Origin: Saccharicrinis sp. UBA6048
GTDB lineage: Bacteria; Bacteroidota; Bacteroidia; Bacteroidales; Marinilabiliaceae
Length of the DNA stretch: 6,261 bases
Direction: 5' to 3'
Assembly: GCA_002429115.1 (NCBI GenBank)
Contig: DIYS01000171.1
Coordinates: 1 to 6,261 of the forward strand
Below are positions 1 to 6,261 of this stretch, one piece after another. The notes under the pieces were generated by a model. The model did no database searches. It was not told the DNA's origin and saw only the letters and a program-made list of their open reading frames with translations. The translations under genes and the position numbers were made by a program. Numbering within the stretch: the first letter of the stretch is position 1; the number at the start of each line of letters is the position of its first letter.

Positions 1-7
1 CTTTTAA

Positions 8-1717
8 CGCATCAGTAGTAATACGAAATCTTATAACCGCAATATTGCCACGCCTCAAAATCCGGAAGGAACAGCAACGTCTGCATCTGATCAGAAGTTG
101 AAGTATGTATTCAACAATGTTTTAACCATACGAAAGCTGATGGGCGATCATATGCTTAATGCAGTAATTGGTCAGAGTTATGAAACATCCGAAGAAAACA
201 CCATGCGTGTAACAGGTTCTGGCTTTTTTGATGACAATGAAAAAAGTGTGGCCGTAGCAACCGACAAAAGAGTGCTTGATGCATTGACACAAGAGTGGGC
301 TGTTGTATCTTACTTTAGTCGCATCAATTACCGTTTTAAAAACCGCTATCTAGCCGGTTTTACCTATCGTATTGATGGTTCTTCACGATTCAGTAAAAAC
401 GAACGTTACAGAGGTTTCCCATCTTTTTCTGCCGGTTGGATCTTAACCGAAGAAGACTTTATGGAAAACTCAAGAAACTGGTTAAGCGAATTAAAGCTAC
501 GCGCCAGCTATGGTTTAACAGGATTAGATGGTTCATTTGGAGGCTACTATGGAAACCAGGGACAATGGACGCGTGATAACCGTACTATGTCAGGAAATAC
601 ATTGATTTATAATGGTGTGCCTTTATTATTTAATGAGCAATCGGTTAACCCGAACTTAGATTGGGAAACAACCACCTCGCTTGATTTAGGTATTGATGCC
701 ACACTATTTAATGGCAAAATGGATCTGACACTTGATTACTTTTATAAGAAAACCAATAACCTACTGGCCAATGATATGGTTCCGTTATATACAGGTTGGA
801 GCTACCAGCAGCAGAATGTTGGAAGTATGAAAAATGAAGGTATTGAGTTATTGGTAAATGGTACACTGCTACAAACCAACGATTGGCGATGGACCGGCTC
901 ATTCAATATTTCCCATGTAAAGGATAAACTTTTAAGCCTGAACGAAGCAGGACACCAAATGGCCAATTCTCAGGGGCTTGAAAAGAAAGTTTTTAAAGTT
1001 GGAGAAAGTTTAAGTCAGTTTTATTTATACGATTGGGTAGGTGTTGATCCGCTTACAGGTAACCCACTTTGGCGTTACGACGATGGATCTGTTAGTGAAA
1101 CACCACCACAAGCATTATTCGACTCAGAAAATCCGTTGGCCAACCGTTATGCTGCAGGCAACAGCTTGCCAGACTTCTATGGTGGTATTACCAATAACAT
1201 CAGCTATAAAAACTGGGATCTGAATTTTACGTTTTCATATGCTGTCGGACAAAAAATGATGAATGGTACACAAGCGTCATTGATGACTTATACGCTTACA
1301 GAAAGTAATAATTTATCAACTGATATCCTTGATTACTGGAAGATTCCTGGTCACCAGACTGATGTGCCAAAACTAGATAATGCAACCACAGTTTACAGAA
1401 ACCCATTGTGGCCTACCAGCGGATTAAACGGATATGATGTCAGCCGCTTAAACGATCGCTTTTTAGAAGATGGTTCTTACTTACGACTAAGAAATATTAC
1501 GCTGGCATATACCTTCGATCAGAATTGGGTTAGAAAGCTATATATGGAGCGTGTAAAAGTATACGTTCAGGGGAACAACCTGTTGACATTTACCGGCTAT
1601 AGCGGTGTTGACCCTGAAGTAAGTGCATACGGTTCAAATGCAGTGTTAGGAGGTTATGATGAAATCACAATGCCTCAGGTTAAAACACTCAAATTTGGTG
1701 TAGATATTACATTCTAA
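8..1717 (+). CDS. SusC/RagA-like TonB-dependent outer-membrane transporter, C-terminal part
   Basis: This is the C-terminal 569 codons of a SusC-family transporter, which imports surface-captured ligands across the outer membrane using TonB energy and works as a complex with SusD. The visible part is most of the beta-barrel: alternating aromatic/polar strands, a NPNLDWETT segment near 650-675, RFLEDGSYLRLRN at 1457-1495, GNNLLTFTGY followed by SGVDPE near 1571-1620, and a terminal phenylalanine (VDITF), the usual outer-membrane assembly signal. Family members are normally about 1000 residues, so the signal peptide, carboxypeptidase-like domain and plug lie outside the window. A TTG at 98 can be read as a start but is an internal Leu codon, because SusC-like coding continues upstream of it (SNTKSYNRNIATPQNPEG, 17-70). 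An in-frame TAA at 5-7 interrupts the frame at the very edge, so the gene is either frameshifted there or affected by a sequence error. SusD follows 14 bases later. The family call is very safe; the ligand is unknown. Confidence 0.93.
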   Translation, partial: RISSNTKSYNRNIATPQNPEGTATSASDQKLKYVFNNVLTIRKLMGDHMLNAVIGQSYETSEENTMRVTGSGFFDDNEKSVAVATDKRVLDALTQEWAVVSYFSRINYRFKNRYLAGFTYRIDGSSRFSKNERYRGFPSFSAGWILTEEDFMENSRNWLSELKLRASYGLTGLDGSFGGYYGNQGQWTRDNRTMSGNTLIYNGVPLLFNEQSVNPNLDWETTTSLDLGIDATLFNGKMDLTLDYFYKKTNNLLANDMVPLYTGWSYQQQNVGSMKNEGIELLVNGTLLQTNDWRWTGSFNISHVKDKLLSLNEAGHQMANSQGLEKKVFKVGESLSQFYLYDWVGVDPLTGNPLWRYDDGSVSETPPQALFDSENPLANRYAAGNSLPDFYGGITNNISYKNWDLNFTFSYAVGQKMMNGTQASLMTYTLTESNNLSTDILDYWKIPGHQTDVPKLDNATTVYRNPLWPTSGLNGYDVSRLNDRFLEDGSYLRLRNITLAYTFDQNWVRKLYMERVKVYVQGNNLLTFTGYSGVDPEVSAYGSNAVLGGYDEITMPQVKTLKFGVDITF

Positions 1718-1731
1718 ATACTAACGCATAA

Positions 1732-3165
1732 ATGATAAAAATGATGAAAGCACAATATAGTTTATTAGTATTATTGGCGATCCTATTTGCTTCTTGTGAT
1801 AAGTATTTGGATTTGGAACCGGAAAATACCCTGGTGGAAGACAAAGTATTCGAAAAGTTCTCTACAGCAGAATCAGCCGTTGCAGGTACTTACCACCTTT
1901 TGTTTAGCGCTGCAACTGTAGATTATGTGATGACGGAAGCGACTTCGCCTACATGCGAATATAGTTCAGGTGCAGGCCGCACTTACGATGAGATCAATAA
2001 CGGTGCTGTTTTACCGGAAGATCCGAATTTGCAAAAGATCTACGAATCGTATTACGCCGCTTTGGTACAGGCTAACTTATTGCTTTATAAAATTCCGGAG
2101 TTGGGTCAGTACGAAGAAGCCGATATGAAACAGCACATGGCCGAAGCCAAGTTTATCAGGGCCTATTCTTACCTTCGTTTATTAGCGTGGTATGGTGATG
2201 GTGCATTGATGAACCAGCTTCAAAAAGATGGTGTTGTACTTTACCTTGAGCACTACGATGGTTTTGACAGAGACAAGGATATCCGTCCACGTAATACCAA
2301 TGAAGAGGTATACGAGCAGATTATAAAAGATCTGGAAGAAGCAATAACTGACTTACCTGAACCATCAGCACAATCAGATGTTGAAAACAGGGTGAGCAGA
2401 GCTAACAAAGCCACCTGTGAGGCACTGTTGGTACGCACTTACATGTACATGCGTGATTATGCCAATGCACTTACACATGCCGATCAATTTATGACTTACA
2501 CTGGTTACGAGCTGGAAGACGATGTTTTAAGCATATTCCCTCCAAATCCAAATGGTGAAGTGATCCCATTCTCTTCTGAGCATGTTTTCGGATTCCCTGT
2601 GAGTTCAAACGGTGGTAACTGGCAATTTGGTGGAAACAGCATCTACTATATCTATAATAATTTCTGGTATAGCGATGCCTTGATCAGCACATTCTCAGAT
2701 ACTGATTTGAGAAAATCAGAATTAATGAATCCGATAAATAATGATGGAGAAGTTATCTACGTCACAAACAAATACCCTAACAGAAATGGACGGGATAATA
2801 TGACCATGATGCGATTACCTGAAGTTCTTTTATCGAAAGCTGAGGCAATGGCCAGAACATCCAGCAGTGCCACACAAGACATGGTTGATCTGCTTAACGA
2901 TATTCACCTAAGAGCGAACCCAGGTACACCTGGGTATACACCAGATGACTTTACAACCACGGGTGATTTTATTGATCGTGTATTATTGGAACGAAGCAAA
3001 GAGTTTGCCTTCGAAGGGTTCACACGCTTTGATCAGTTAAGAACCGATCGTCCATTGTATAACCCGGAATTACCGGATAATAAAAAGGTATTTCCAATTC
3101 CATTGCGCGAAATTCAGATCAGCAATGGTGTGGTGAAACAAAACGAAGGGTACACATCCAATTAA
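1732..3165 (+). CDS. SusD/RagB-like surface nutrient-binding lipoprotein
   Basis: A complete 477-residue SusD-family protein, close to the usual size of about 500. It should sit as a lid on the SusC barrel and bind the ligand at the cell surface. The N-terminus is a lipoprotein signal: a short basic start, a hydrophobic run LLVLLAILFAS and the lipidated Cys22, followed by DKYLDLEPEN, the typical opening of mature SusD proteins. The central region is helical and TPR-like (for example YIRAYS-like AKFIRAYSYLRLLAWYG near residues 138-154). The C-terminus has the family signature EFAFEGFTRFDQLR (from residue 424), FPIPLREIQ (from 454) and the closing QNEGY. ATGs at 1741 and 1744 are also in frame; all three give a usable signal peptide, and 1732 is kept as the longest. 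The leader has no Shine-Dalgarno motif, as is normal in this phylum. It is coupled to SusC upstream, and its ligand cannot be read from the sequence. Confidence 0.96.
   Translation: MIKMMKAQYSLLVLLAILFASCDKYLDLEPENTLVEDKVFEKFSTAESAVAGTYHLLFSAATVDYVMTEATSPTCEYSSGAGRTYDEINNGAVLPEDPNLQKIYESYYAALVQANLLLYKIPELGQYEEADMKQHMAEAKFIRAYSYLRLLAWYGDGALMNQLQKDGVVLYLEHYDGFDRDKDIRPRNTNEEVYEQIIKDLEEAITDLPEPSAQSDVENRVSRANKATCEALLVRTYMYMRDYANALTHADQFMTYTGYELEDDVLSIFPPNPNGEVIPFSSEHVFGFPVSSNGGNWQFGGNSIYYIYNNFWYSDALISTFSDTDLRKSELMNPINNDGEVIYVTNKYPNRNGRDNMTMMRLPEVLLSKAEAMARTSSSATQDMVDLLNDIHLRANPGTPGYTPDDFTTTGDFIDRVLLERSKEFAFEGFTRFDQLRTDRPLYNPELPDNKKVFPIPLREIQISNGVVKQNEGYTSN
2918..2935. repeat. Perfect interrupted palindrome inside the susD-like gene
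   Basis: ACCCAGGT at 2918-2925 and its exact reverse complement ACCTGGGT at 2928-2935 are separated by two bases. In RNA this would give a seven-pair GC-rich stem with a TACA loop. It lies in codons for Asn-Pro-Gly-Thr-Pro-Gly-Tyr, a proline/glycine turn, so the codon content alone may explain it. No function is claimed. Confidence 0.5.
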
Positions 3166-3189
3166 AAAAACTAACACACAATAATAAAG

Positions 3190-3699
3190 ATGAACATAAT
3201 CGGTAAAACACTGGTAATGGTGGCTATTGCTTTGCTATTGGCTCCTGTTGTAAATGCTCAAATGCAGCCAGCTAAACGCATTGCTCCCAAAGTAACAAAG
3301 GGGATGACTGTTAATGCACCAACAAAAGAGGTATGGAAATACATCTCTTCACCAAATGCATTCTACAGTTCTATTGAGGAGGTTGAAAATTTGAAATGCC
3401 CAACCATTAGTGAGGGTGCAAAGATGAGTTTTACACTTCCTAATGACAAAATCCGTAAGCAGGAAGTAAGCATTGTTAATAAGCATGAGCAATTAATAGC
3501 CTACTACATCACACAGTCTGATTACTACGAGCAGCCTTGGGTGATTAGAATCCTGGTTGGAGCAGATGAAGATGATTCCTTTATACAGTTCGAAGGCATC
3601 TTTAGCATCGAAAACAAAGCAAAGGAAAAGGAGATGATCAAAAAGGTTGAAGCTGAATGGGCTTTGATGAAGAAAGCTATTGACAACAAGTTTAAATAA
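3190..3699 (+). CDS. Secreted SRPBCC (START-like) family protein
   Basis: A 169-residue protein with a type I signal peptide: MNIIGK, a hydrophobic run to about residue 21, and a likely cleavage after VNA (residues 21-23) before Gln24, a common Bacteroidota pattern. The mature part resembles the SRPBCC/polyketide cyclase-dehydrase fold: an opening strand then VNAPTKEVWKYISSPNAFYSSIEEVENLK (split here as VNAPTKEVW, residues 41-49, and the following helix), alternating beta strands in the middle, and a long charged C-terminal helix (residues about 135-169). That fold usually forms a deep cavity for hydrophobic ligands, and most members are cytoplasmic, so export is notable. There is one cysteine, Cys70. 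No catalytic residues are evident. The gene starts 24 bases after SusD and ends 19 bases before the TlpA-like gene, so it is probably co-transcribed with both. The fold call is from sequence pattern only; the ligand and role are unknown, and a periplasmic binding or chaperone role is inference. Confidence 0.75.
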   Translation: MNIIGKTLVMVAIALLLAPVVNAQMQPAKRIAPKVTKGMTVNAPTKEVWKYISSPNAFYSSIEEVENLKCPTISEGAKMSFTLPNDKIRKQEVSIVNKHEQLIAYYITQSDYYEQPWVIRILVGADEDDSFIQFEGIFSIENKAKEKEMIKKVEAEWALMKKAIDNKFK

Positions 3700-3718
3700 T
3701 AAACTAAATACTGGACGA

Positions 3719-4858
3719 ATGAAGATAAGGCTAACGCTCGCAATGGCAGTGATAACATTACTAAGTGCGTGCAATACAAATACGAAAGACACAATCACCA
3801 TCAGTGGAAAAGTAAAATTCCCTGACAATCGCTTTAAGATGTACATTTCGCAGTATCGCGATGGTGAAAAAGTAGTAACAGACTCATTCCAGTTGGCTGG
3901 AGATGGCAGTTATCAATACGAAATGAGTACGTCGATACCCGGTGAATATAAACTAGATTGCCAGAAATGGCAGTCGGTAAGTTTTTGGGCGGAGGACGAA
4001 GACTTAGGCATTGATTTTCGCGGACAGGATACGGCGAAAATAAAAATCAAGAATCCACCTTATGTATACATCAACGGAGGTCCTAAAAACGAGGTGATGA
4101 ACCACATTAACTTTAATAGTTATCGTTCTTACCAGGTGATGATTGGTTTATCACAGGGCGTATATAAGGCCACCAAGGACATACCTGAGAAATATGGTGA
4201 AATTGCCGGTAAGTTGTATGGTGTAACTGGTGATGATGACCGGGCTCGTACTCGTTTTCTGGCTAAAGAATATGCAGACAGAAACAGTGTACTTGCAGTA
4301 GTAAGTCGCCTGCGCGATAAAACAGATAAAGATCTAATAGATAAAACCCTTGCGACGCTTAAAGAGACTAACCCGTCTTACCCACCGTTGTTGAAGTACA
4401 TCAAAGATAAAGAAGAAGCACGTGCAGCTGCTGAGAAAGTAAAAATTGGCAGTGTAGCACCACACTTCTCTTATCCAACACCAGATGGTGTAATGGTGTC
4501 ACCGGAAGATTACAAGGGTAAGTTAGTAATCATCGACTTCTGGGCGTCGTGGTGCGGACCATGTCGTAACGAAATTCCTCATCTGAAGGAAGTCTATGAA
4601 AAGTATCATGAGCAGGGTGTTGAAATGTTAAGTGTTTCTATCGACAAGAAAGAATCTGAATGGCACAAAGCACTGGCAGAGGAAGATATGGAATGGACGC
4701 AGGTATTAGCACCTAAAGCTGGTAAGCAAACTATGAAAGATTATCAGTTCAATGGCATTCCGTTTATCATCATACTTGATAAGGATGGTAAAATCATTGC
4801 TAAAAACCTGAGAGGCAAGAAAATTGACGAGAAACTTGACGAACTTCTAACAAAATAA
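3719..4858 (+). CDS. TlpA-like thiol-disulfide lipoprotein with DUF4369-type N-terminal domain
   Basis: A 379-residue envelope redoxin. The N-terminus is a lipoprotein signal, MKIRLTLAMAVITLLSAC, with lipidated Cys18. Residues about 25-105 form a beta-rich domain of the DUF4369 type (ITISGKV, later DGSYQYEM and IPGEYKLD). A helical linker of unclear identity spans roughly 115-245. Residues about 250-379 are a TlpA/AhpC-TSA-like thioredoxin domain: IGSVAPHFSYP opening, IDFWASWCGPC with Asp273, Cys279 and Cys282, and GIPF with the cis-proline at Pro348. The WCGPC motif suggests reduction of disulfides in the cell envelope, but direction of electron flow and substrate are not visible. The mature N-terminus (NTNTKD) lacks a clear acidic surface-export signal, so a periplasm-facing location is more likely. 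ATG at 3719 is chosen over an in-frame TTG at 3680, because the latter overlaps the preceding gene and puts a 13-residue polar extension before a perfect lipoprotein signal. Similar DUF4369-TlpA proteins are common in Bacteroidota. Confidence 0.92.
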   Translation: MKIRLTLAMAVITLLSACNTNTKDTITISGKVKFPDNRFKMYISQYRDGEKVVTDSFQLAGDGSYQYEMSTSIPGEYKLDCQKWQSVSFWAEDEDLGIDFRGQDTAKIKIKNPPYVYINGGPKNEVMNHINFNSYRSYQVMIGLSQGVYKATKDIPEKYGEIAGKLYGVTGDDDRARTRFLAKEYADRNSVLAVVSRLRDKTDKDLIDKTLATLKETNPSYPPLLKYIKDKEEARAAAEKVKIGSVAPHFSYPTPDGVMVSPEDYKGKLVIIDFWASWCGPCRNEIPHLKEVYEKYHEQGVEMLSVSIDKKESEWHKALAEEDMEWTQVLAPKAGKQTMKDYQFNGIPFIIILDKDGKIIAKNLRGKKIDEKLDELLTK

Positions 4859-4875
4859 AAGAAAGAAAGCAAACG

Positions 4876-6183
4876 ATGAAAAAGATGTATTCTTATTTGA
4901 TGGCATTAGTGATGATAATAGCATTAATGCCTGAAATAAAAGCGGATAATGATGGTGAAGGGATTGTTTTCACACATGGCTCATGGGCAGAAGTAATTGC
5001 CAAAGCAAAAAGTGAAAAGAAATTGATTTTTGCAGACTGCTACACCACCTGGTGTGGACCATGTAGAATGCTATCTAAACAGGTTTTCCCGCAGAAAGAG
5101 GTGGGTGACTATTTCAATGCCAACTTTATCAATGTGAAAATTGATTGTGAAAAAGGTGAAGGCGTTGATTTGAAAAACAAATTTGGCGTATCCGCTTTCC
5201 CAACCATGCTATTTATCGATCCTTCTAACGAAAAGGTATTGCACCGTGTAGTGGGCTTCCGTCCGGCTGAAGAGCTGATCAAAGAAGCACAGGCAGCACC
5301 TGCTGAAGCCAAGCGTGCTGAAGAACTGGCGATGGCTTTTAAGAAAAACAAGAAGGATTTGAAAGCTACTGAAGATTATTTGAGCTATTTGGTTAAAATA
5401 AGTGATCCTAAAGCCGAAGAGGTGGCCTTGCATTACCTTAAGATGATACCAAAGAGCGACTGGCACAAAAAGGAGTATTTCTGGTTGGTGAGCCGCTATG
5501 TTAAAGATCCATTTAGCAAAGAAGCTGCCTACTTCTATAAAAACAAACAAGCGTTTATTGAGGCCAATGGCTTCCAGGGCGAGTACTTTGAGTCGGGTAT
5601 GTATTATGATTATGTAGGAAAACTTGCTGATGTATCATCTAAAGAGGCGTTTGATCAAAAGGCTTTTGACAAGTTGATTAAGCTGATGGAAACAAATGAG
5701 TTCGATCGTATTGATGCCGTTAAAGATTATACCAACAGGGCTTTATTGGTAAATGTTGGTGATTATGCCGGTTACATGGATGTGGTTGAACAAAAGTTTG
5801 CTGAAGGATTAGCTACTAACCCGAAATACTATGCCGAATCAGGATTTAACTTATTAAATCGTCTGCAGGACTGCACCGACAAAGCAGTATTTGTAAGAGC
5901 GGTTAATTTGATGGATAATGCTATTGCTGCTCAATTTGAGAATGAAGAGCTGGACATGTTTAGTTTATCAATTGCCTACCGCGATGGATATGAATTCATT
6001 CAAAAAGCAGGAATTACAGGCGAGCGCCTGGCAGTTGCTAAAGCAATGAATGACTTGTTTGTTAACATGTCACCTAAGCACCGTAAGTTACTTGATAAAA
6101 CGTACAAGGAAGCCCAGGAAGCGAAAGCCGAAGGTAAAACTGGCGGACGTACCATCCCGGCAATGAAAATGGGTGGTTTCTAG
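4876..6183 (+). CDS. Secreted thioredoxin-fold protein with long uncharacterised C-terminal region
   Basis: A 435-residue exported protein. An N-terminal signal (MKKMYSYLMALVMIIALMP) probably ends after IKA, near residue 23. Residues about 30-140 are a thioredoxin fold of the Thioredoxin_7/DsbD-gamma-like kind: FADCYTTWCGPC with Asp54, Cys60 and Cys63; KIDCEKGEG at 88-96; and SAFPTMLF with the cis-proline Pro109. The spacing of Asp54 to Cys60 matches Asp26 to Cys32 of E. coli thioredoxin. Two extra cysteines flank these motifs (Cys55, Cys91), and one more is distal (Cys333). Residues about 145-435 are charged and mostly helical with no family I can name; they may be TPR-like but no clean repeat is visible. 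The tail is Gly/Met-rich (IPAMKMGGF). The gene starts 17 bases after the TlpA-like gene and is the last gene before a stem-loop. It is probably a soluble periplasmic partner to the upstream lipid-anchored redoxin; that pairing is inference. Confidence 0.88.
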   Translation: MKKMYSYLMALVMIIALMPEIKADNDGEGIVFTHGSWAEVIAKAKSEKKLIFADCYTTWCGPCRMLSKQVFPQKEVGDYFNANFINVKIDCEKGEGVDLKNKFGVSAFPTMLFIDPSNEKVLHRVVGFRPAEELIKEAQAAPAEAKRAEELAMAFKKNKKDLKATEDYLSYLVKISDPKAEEVALHYLKMIPKSDWHKKEYFWLVSRYVKDPFSKEAAYFYKNKQAFIEANGFQGEYFESGMYYDYVGKLADVSSKEAFDQKAFDKLIKLMETNEFDRIDAVKDYTNRALLVNVGDYAGYMDVVEQKFAEGLATNPKYYAESGFNLLNRLQDCTDKAVFVRAVNLMDNAIAAQFENEELDMFSLSIAYRDGYEFIQKAGITGERLAVAKAMNDLFVNMSPKHRKLLDKTYKEAQEAKAEGKTGGRTIPAMKMGGF

Positions 6184-6208
6184 AAATTGGTTGATATTTG
6201 GTTTTATA

Positions 6209-6244
6209 GGCAGGCGCCTTGGATAGTAATTCAAGGCGTTTGTC
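6209..6244 (+). terminator. Stem-loop, likely transcription terminator of the operon
   Basis: A long hairpin begins 25 bases after the last stop codon. The core stem CGCCTTG (6215-6221) pairs perfectly with CAAGGCG (6232-6238). It extends outward through two G-U pairs to C6211-G6242 and on to G6209-C6244, and inward through G-U, A-T and T-A pairs to the four-base loop AGTA (6225-6228). The 3' side carries only a short TTT inside the stem and then TCGTAAATTA, so there is no classical T-tract; termination strength is uncertain. Its position directly after the last gene supports the call. Confidence 0.55.
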
Positions 6245-6261
6245 GTAAATTAATGATTATG

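Noticed and set aside
98..100. TTG as the start of a 539-residue SusC-like protein
   Set aside because: Family-like coding continues upstream in frame to position 8, and the family needs about 1000 residues with a signal peptide and plug; the TTG is an internal Leu codon.
1041..1223. A 60-codon forward frame inside the SusC-like gene, and a 64-codon reverse frame at 708-902
   Set aside because: Both are out-of-frame shadows of a strong beta-barrel coding sequence.
3680..3718. TTG at 3680 as the start of the TlpA-like gene
   Set aside because: It would overlap the end of the SRPBCC gene and add a polar 13-residue extension ahead of an ideal lipoprotein signal that begins at ATG 3719.
3493..3846. 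Reverse-strand open frames of 117 and 89 codons across the SRPBCC/TlpA junction
   Set aside because: They lie antisense to two well-supported genes, have no family resemblance, and read as low-complexity Phe/Leu/Ser-rich shadows.
5109..5550. Reverse-strand open frames of 80 and 113 codons opposite the thioredoxin-fold gene
   Set aside because: They are antisense to a conserved coding region and show no domain or sensible start context.
6193..6200. GATATTTG as a Bacteroidota -7 promoter element (TAnnTTTG)
   Set aside because: The first base does not match, there is no convincing -33 TTTG at the right distance, and it lies just before the terminator-like hairpin with no gene following in the window.
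6245..6261. Possible start of a downstream gene or RNA
   Set aside because: Too few bases remain and no start with coding character or RNA structure is visible.

Overview
The window comes from a member of the Bacteroidota. It carries an adjacent SusC/SusD pair, a Bacteroidota-type lipoprotein signal on SusD, redoxin genes of a style common in that phylum, and AT-rich gene leaders without Shine-Dalgarno motifs. Base composition is moderately AT-rich. Nothing in the sequence safely narrows it to a genus.

All five genes lie on the + strand, with gaps of 14 to 24 bases, so they look like one operon or the distal part of one. In order: (1) the C-terminal half of a SusC-like TonB-dependent outer-membrane transporter (from the left edge to 1717); (2) a complete SusD-like surface lipoprotein (1732-3165); (3) a small secreted SRPBCC/START-like protein (3190-3699); (4) a lipoprotein with a DUF4369-like N-terminal domain and a TlpA-type thioredoxin domain with WCGPC (3719-4858); (5) a secreted thioredoxin-fold protein with WCGPC and a C-terminal region of about 285 residues that I do not recognise (4876-6183). 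A stable stem-loop at 6209-6244 probably ends the transcription unit. The last bases contain no gene.

Functionally, SusC and SusD should form a TonB-powered pedal-bin importer for a ligand bound at the cell surface. The three downstream products all carry export signals, so the whole unit acts in the envelope. No glycoside hydrolase, polysaccharide lyase, sulfatase or peptidase is visible. Instead the accessory genes are a putative small hydrophobic-ligand-binding fold and two thiol-disulfide proteins. The cargo may therefore not be a glycan, and redox handling of the cargo or of the transporter is a reasonable but untested idea.

One oddity sits at the left edge. The SusC reading frame has an in-frame TAA at 5-7 although coding similarity clearly continues right up to it. 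This suggests a frameshift (biological or an assembly error) close to position 10-30, or a broken gene.
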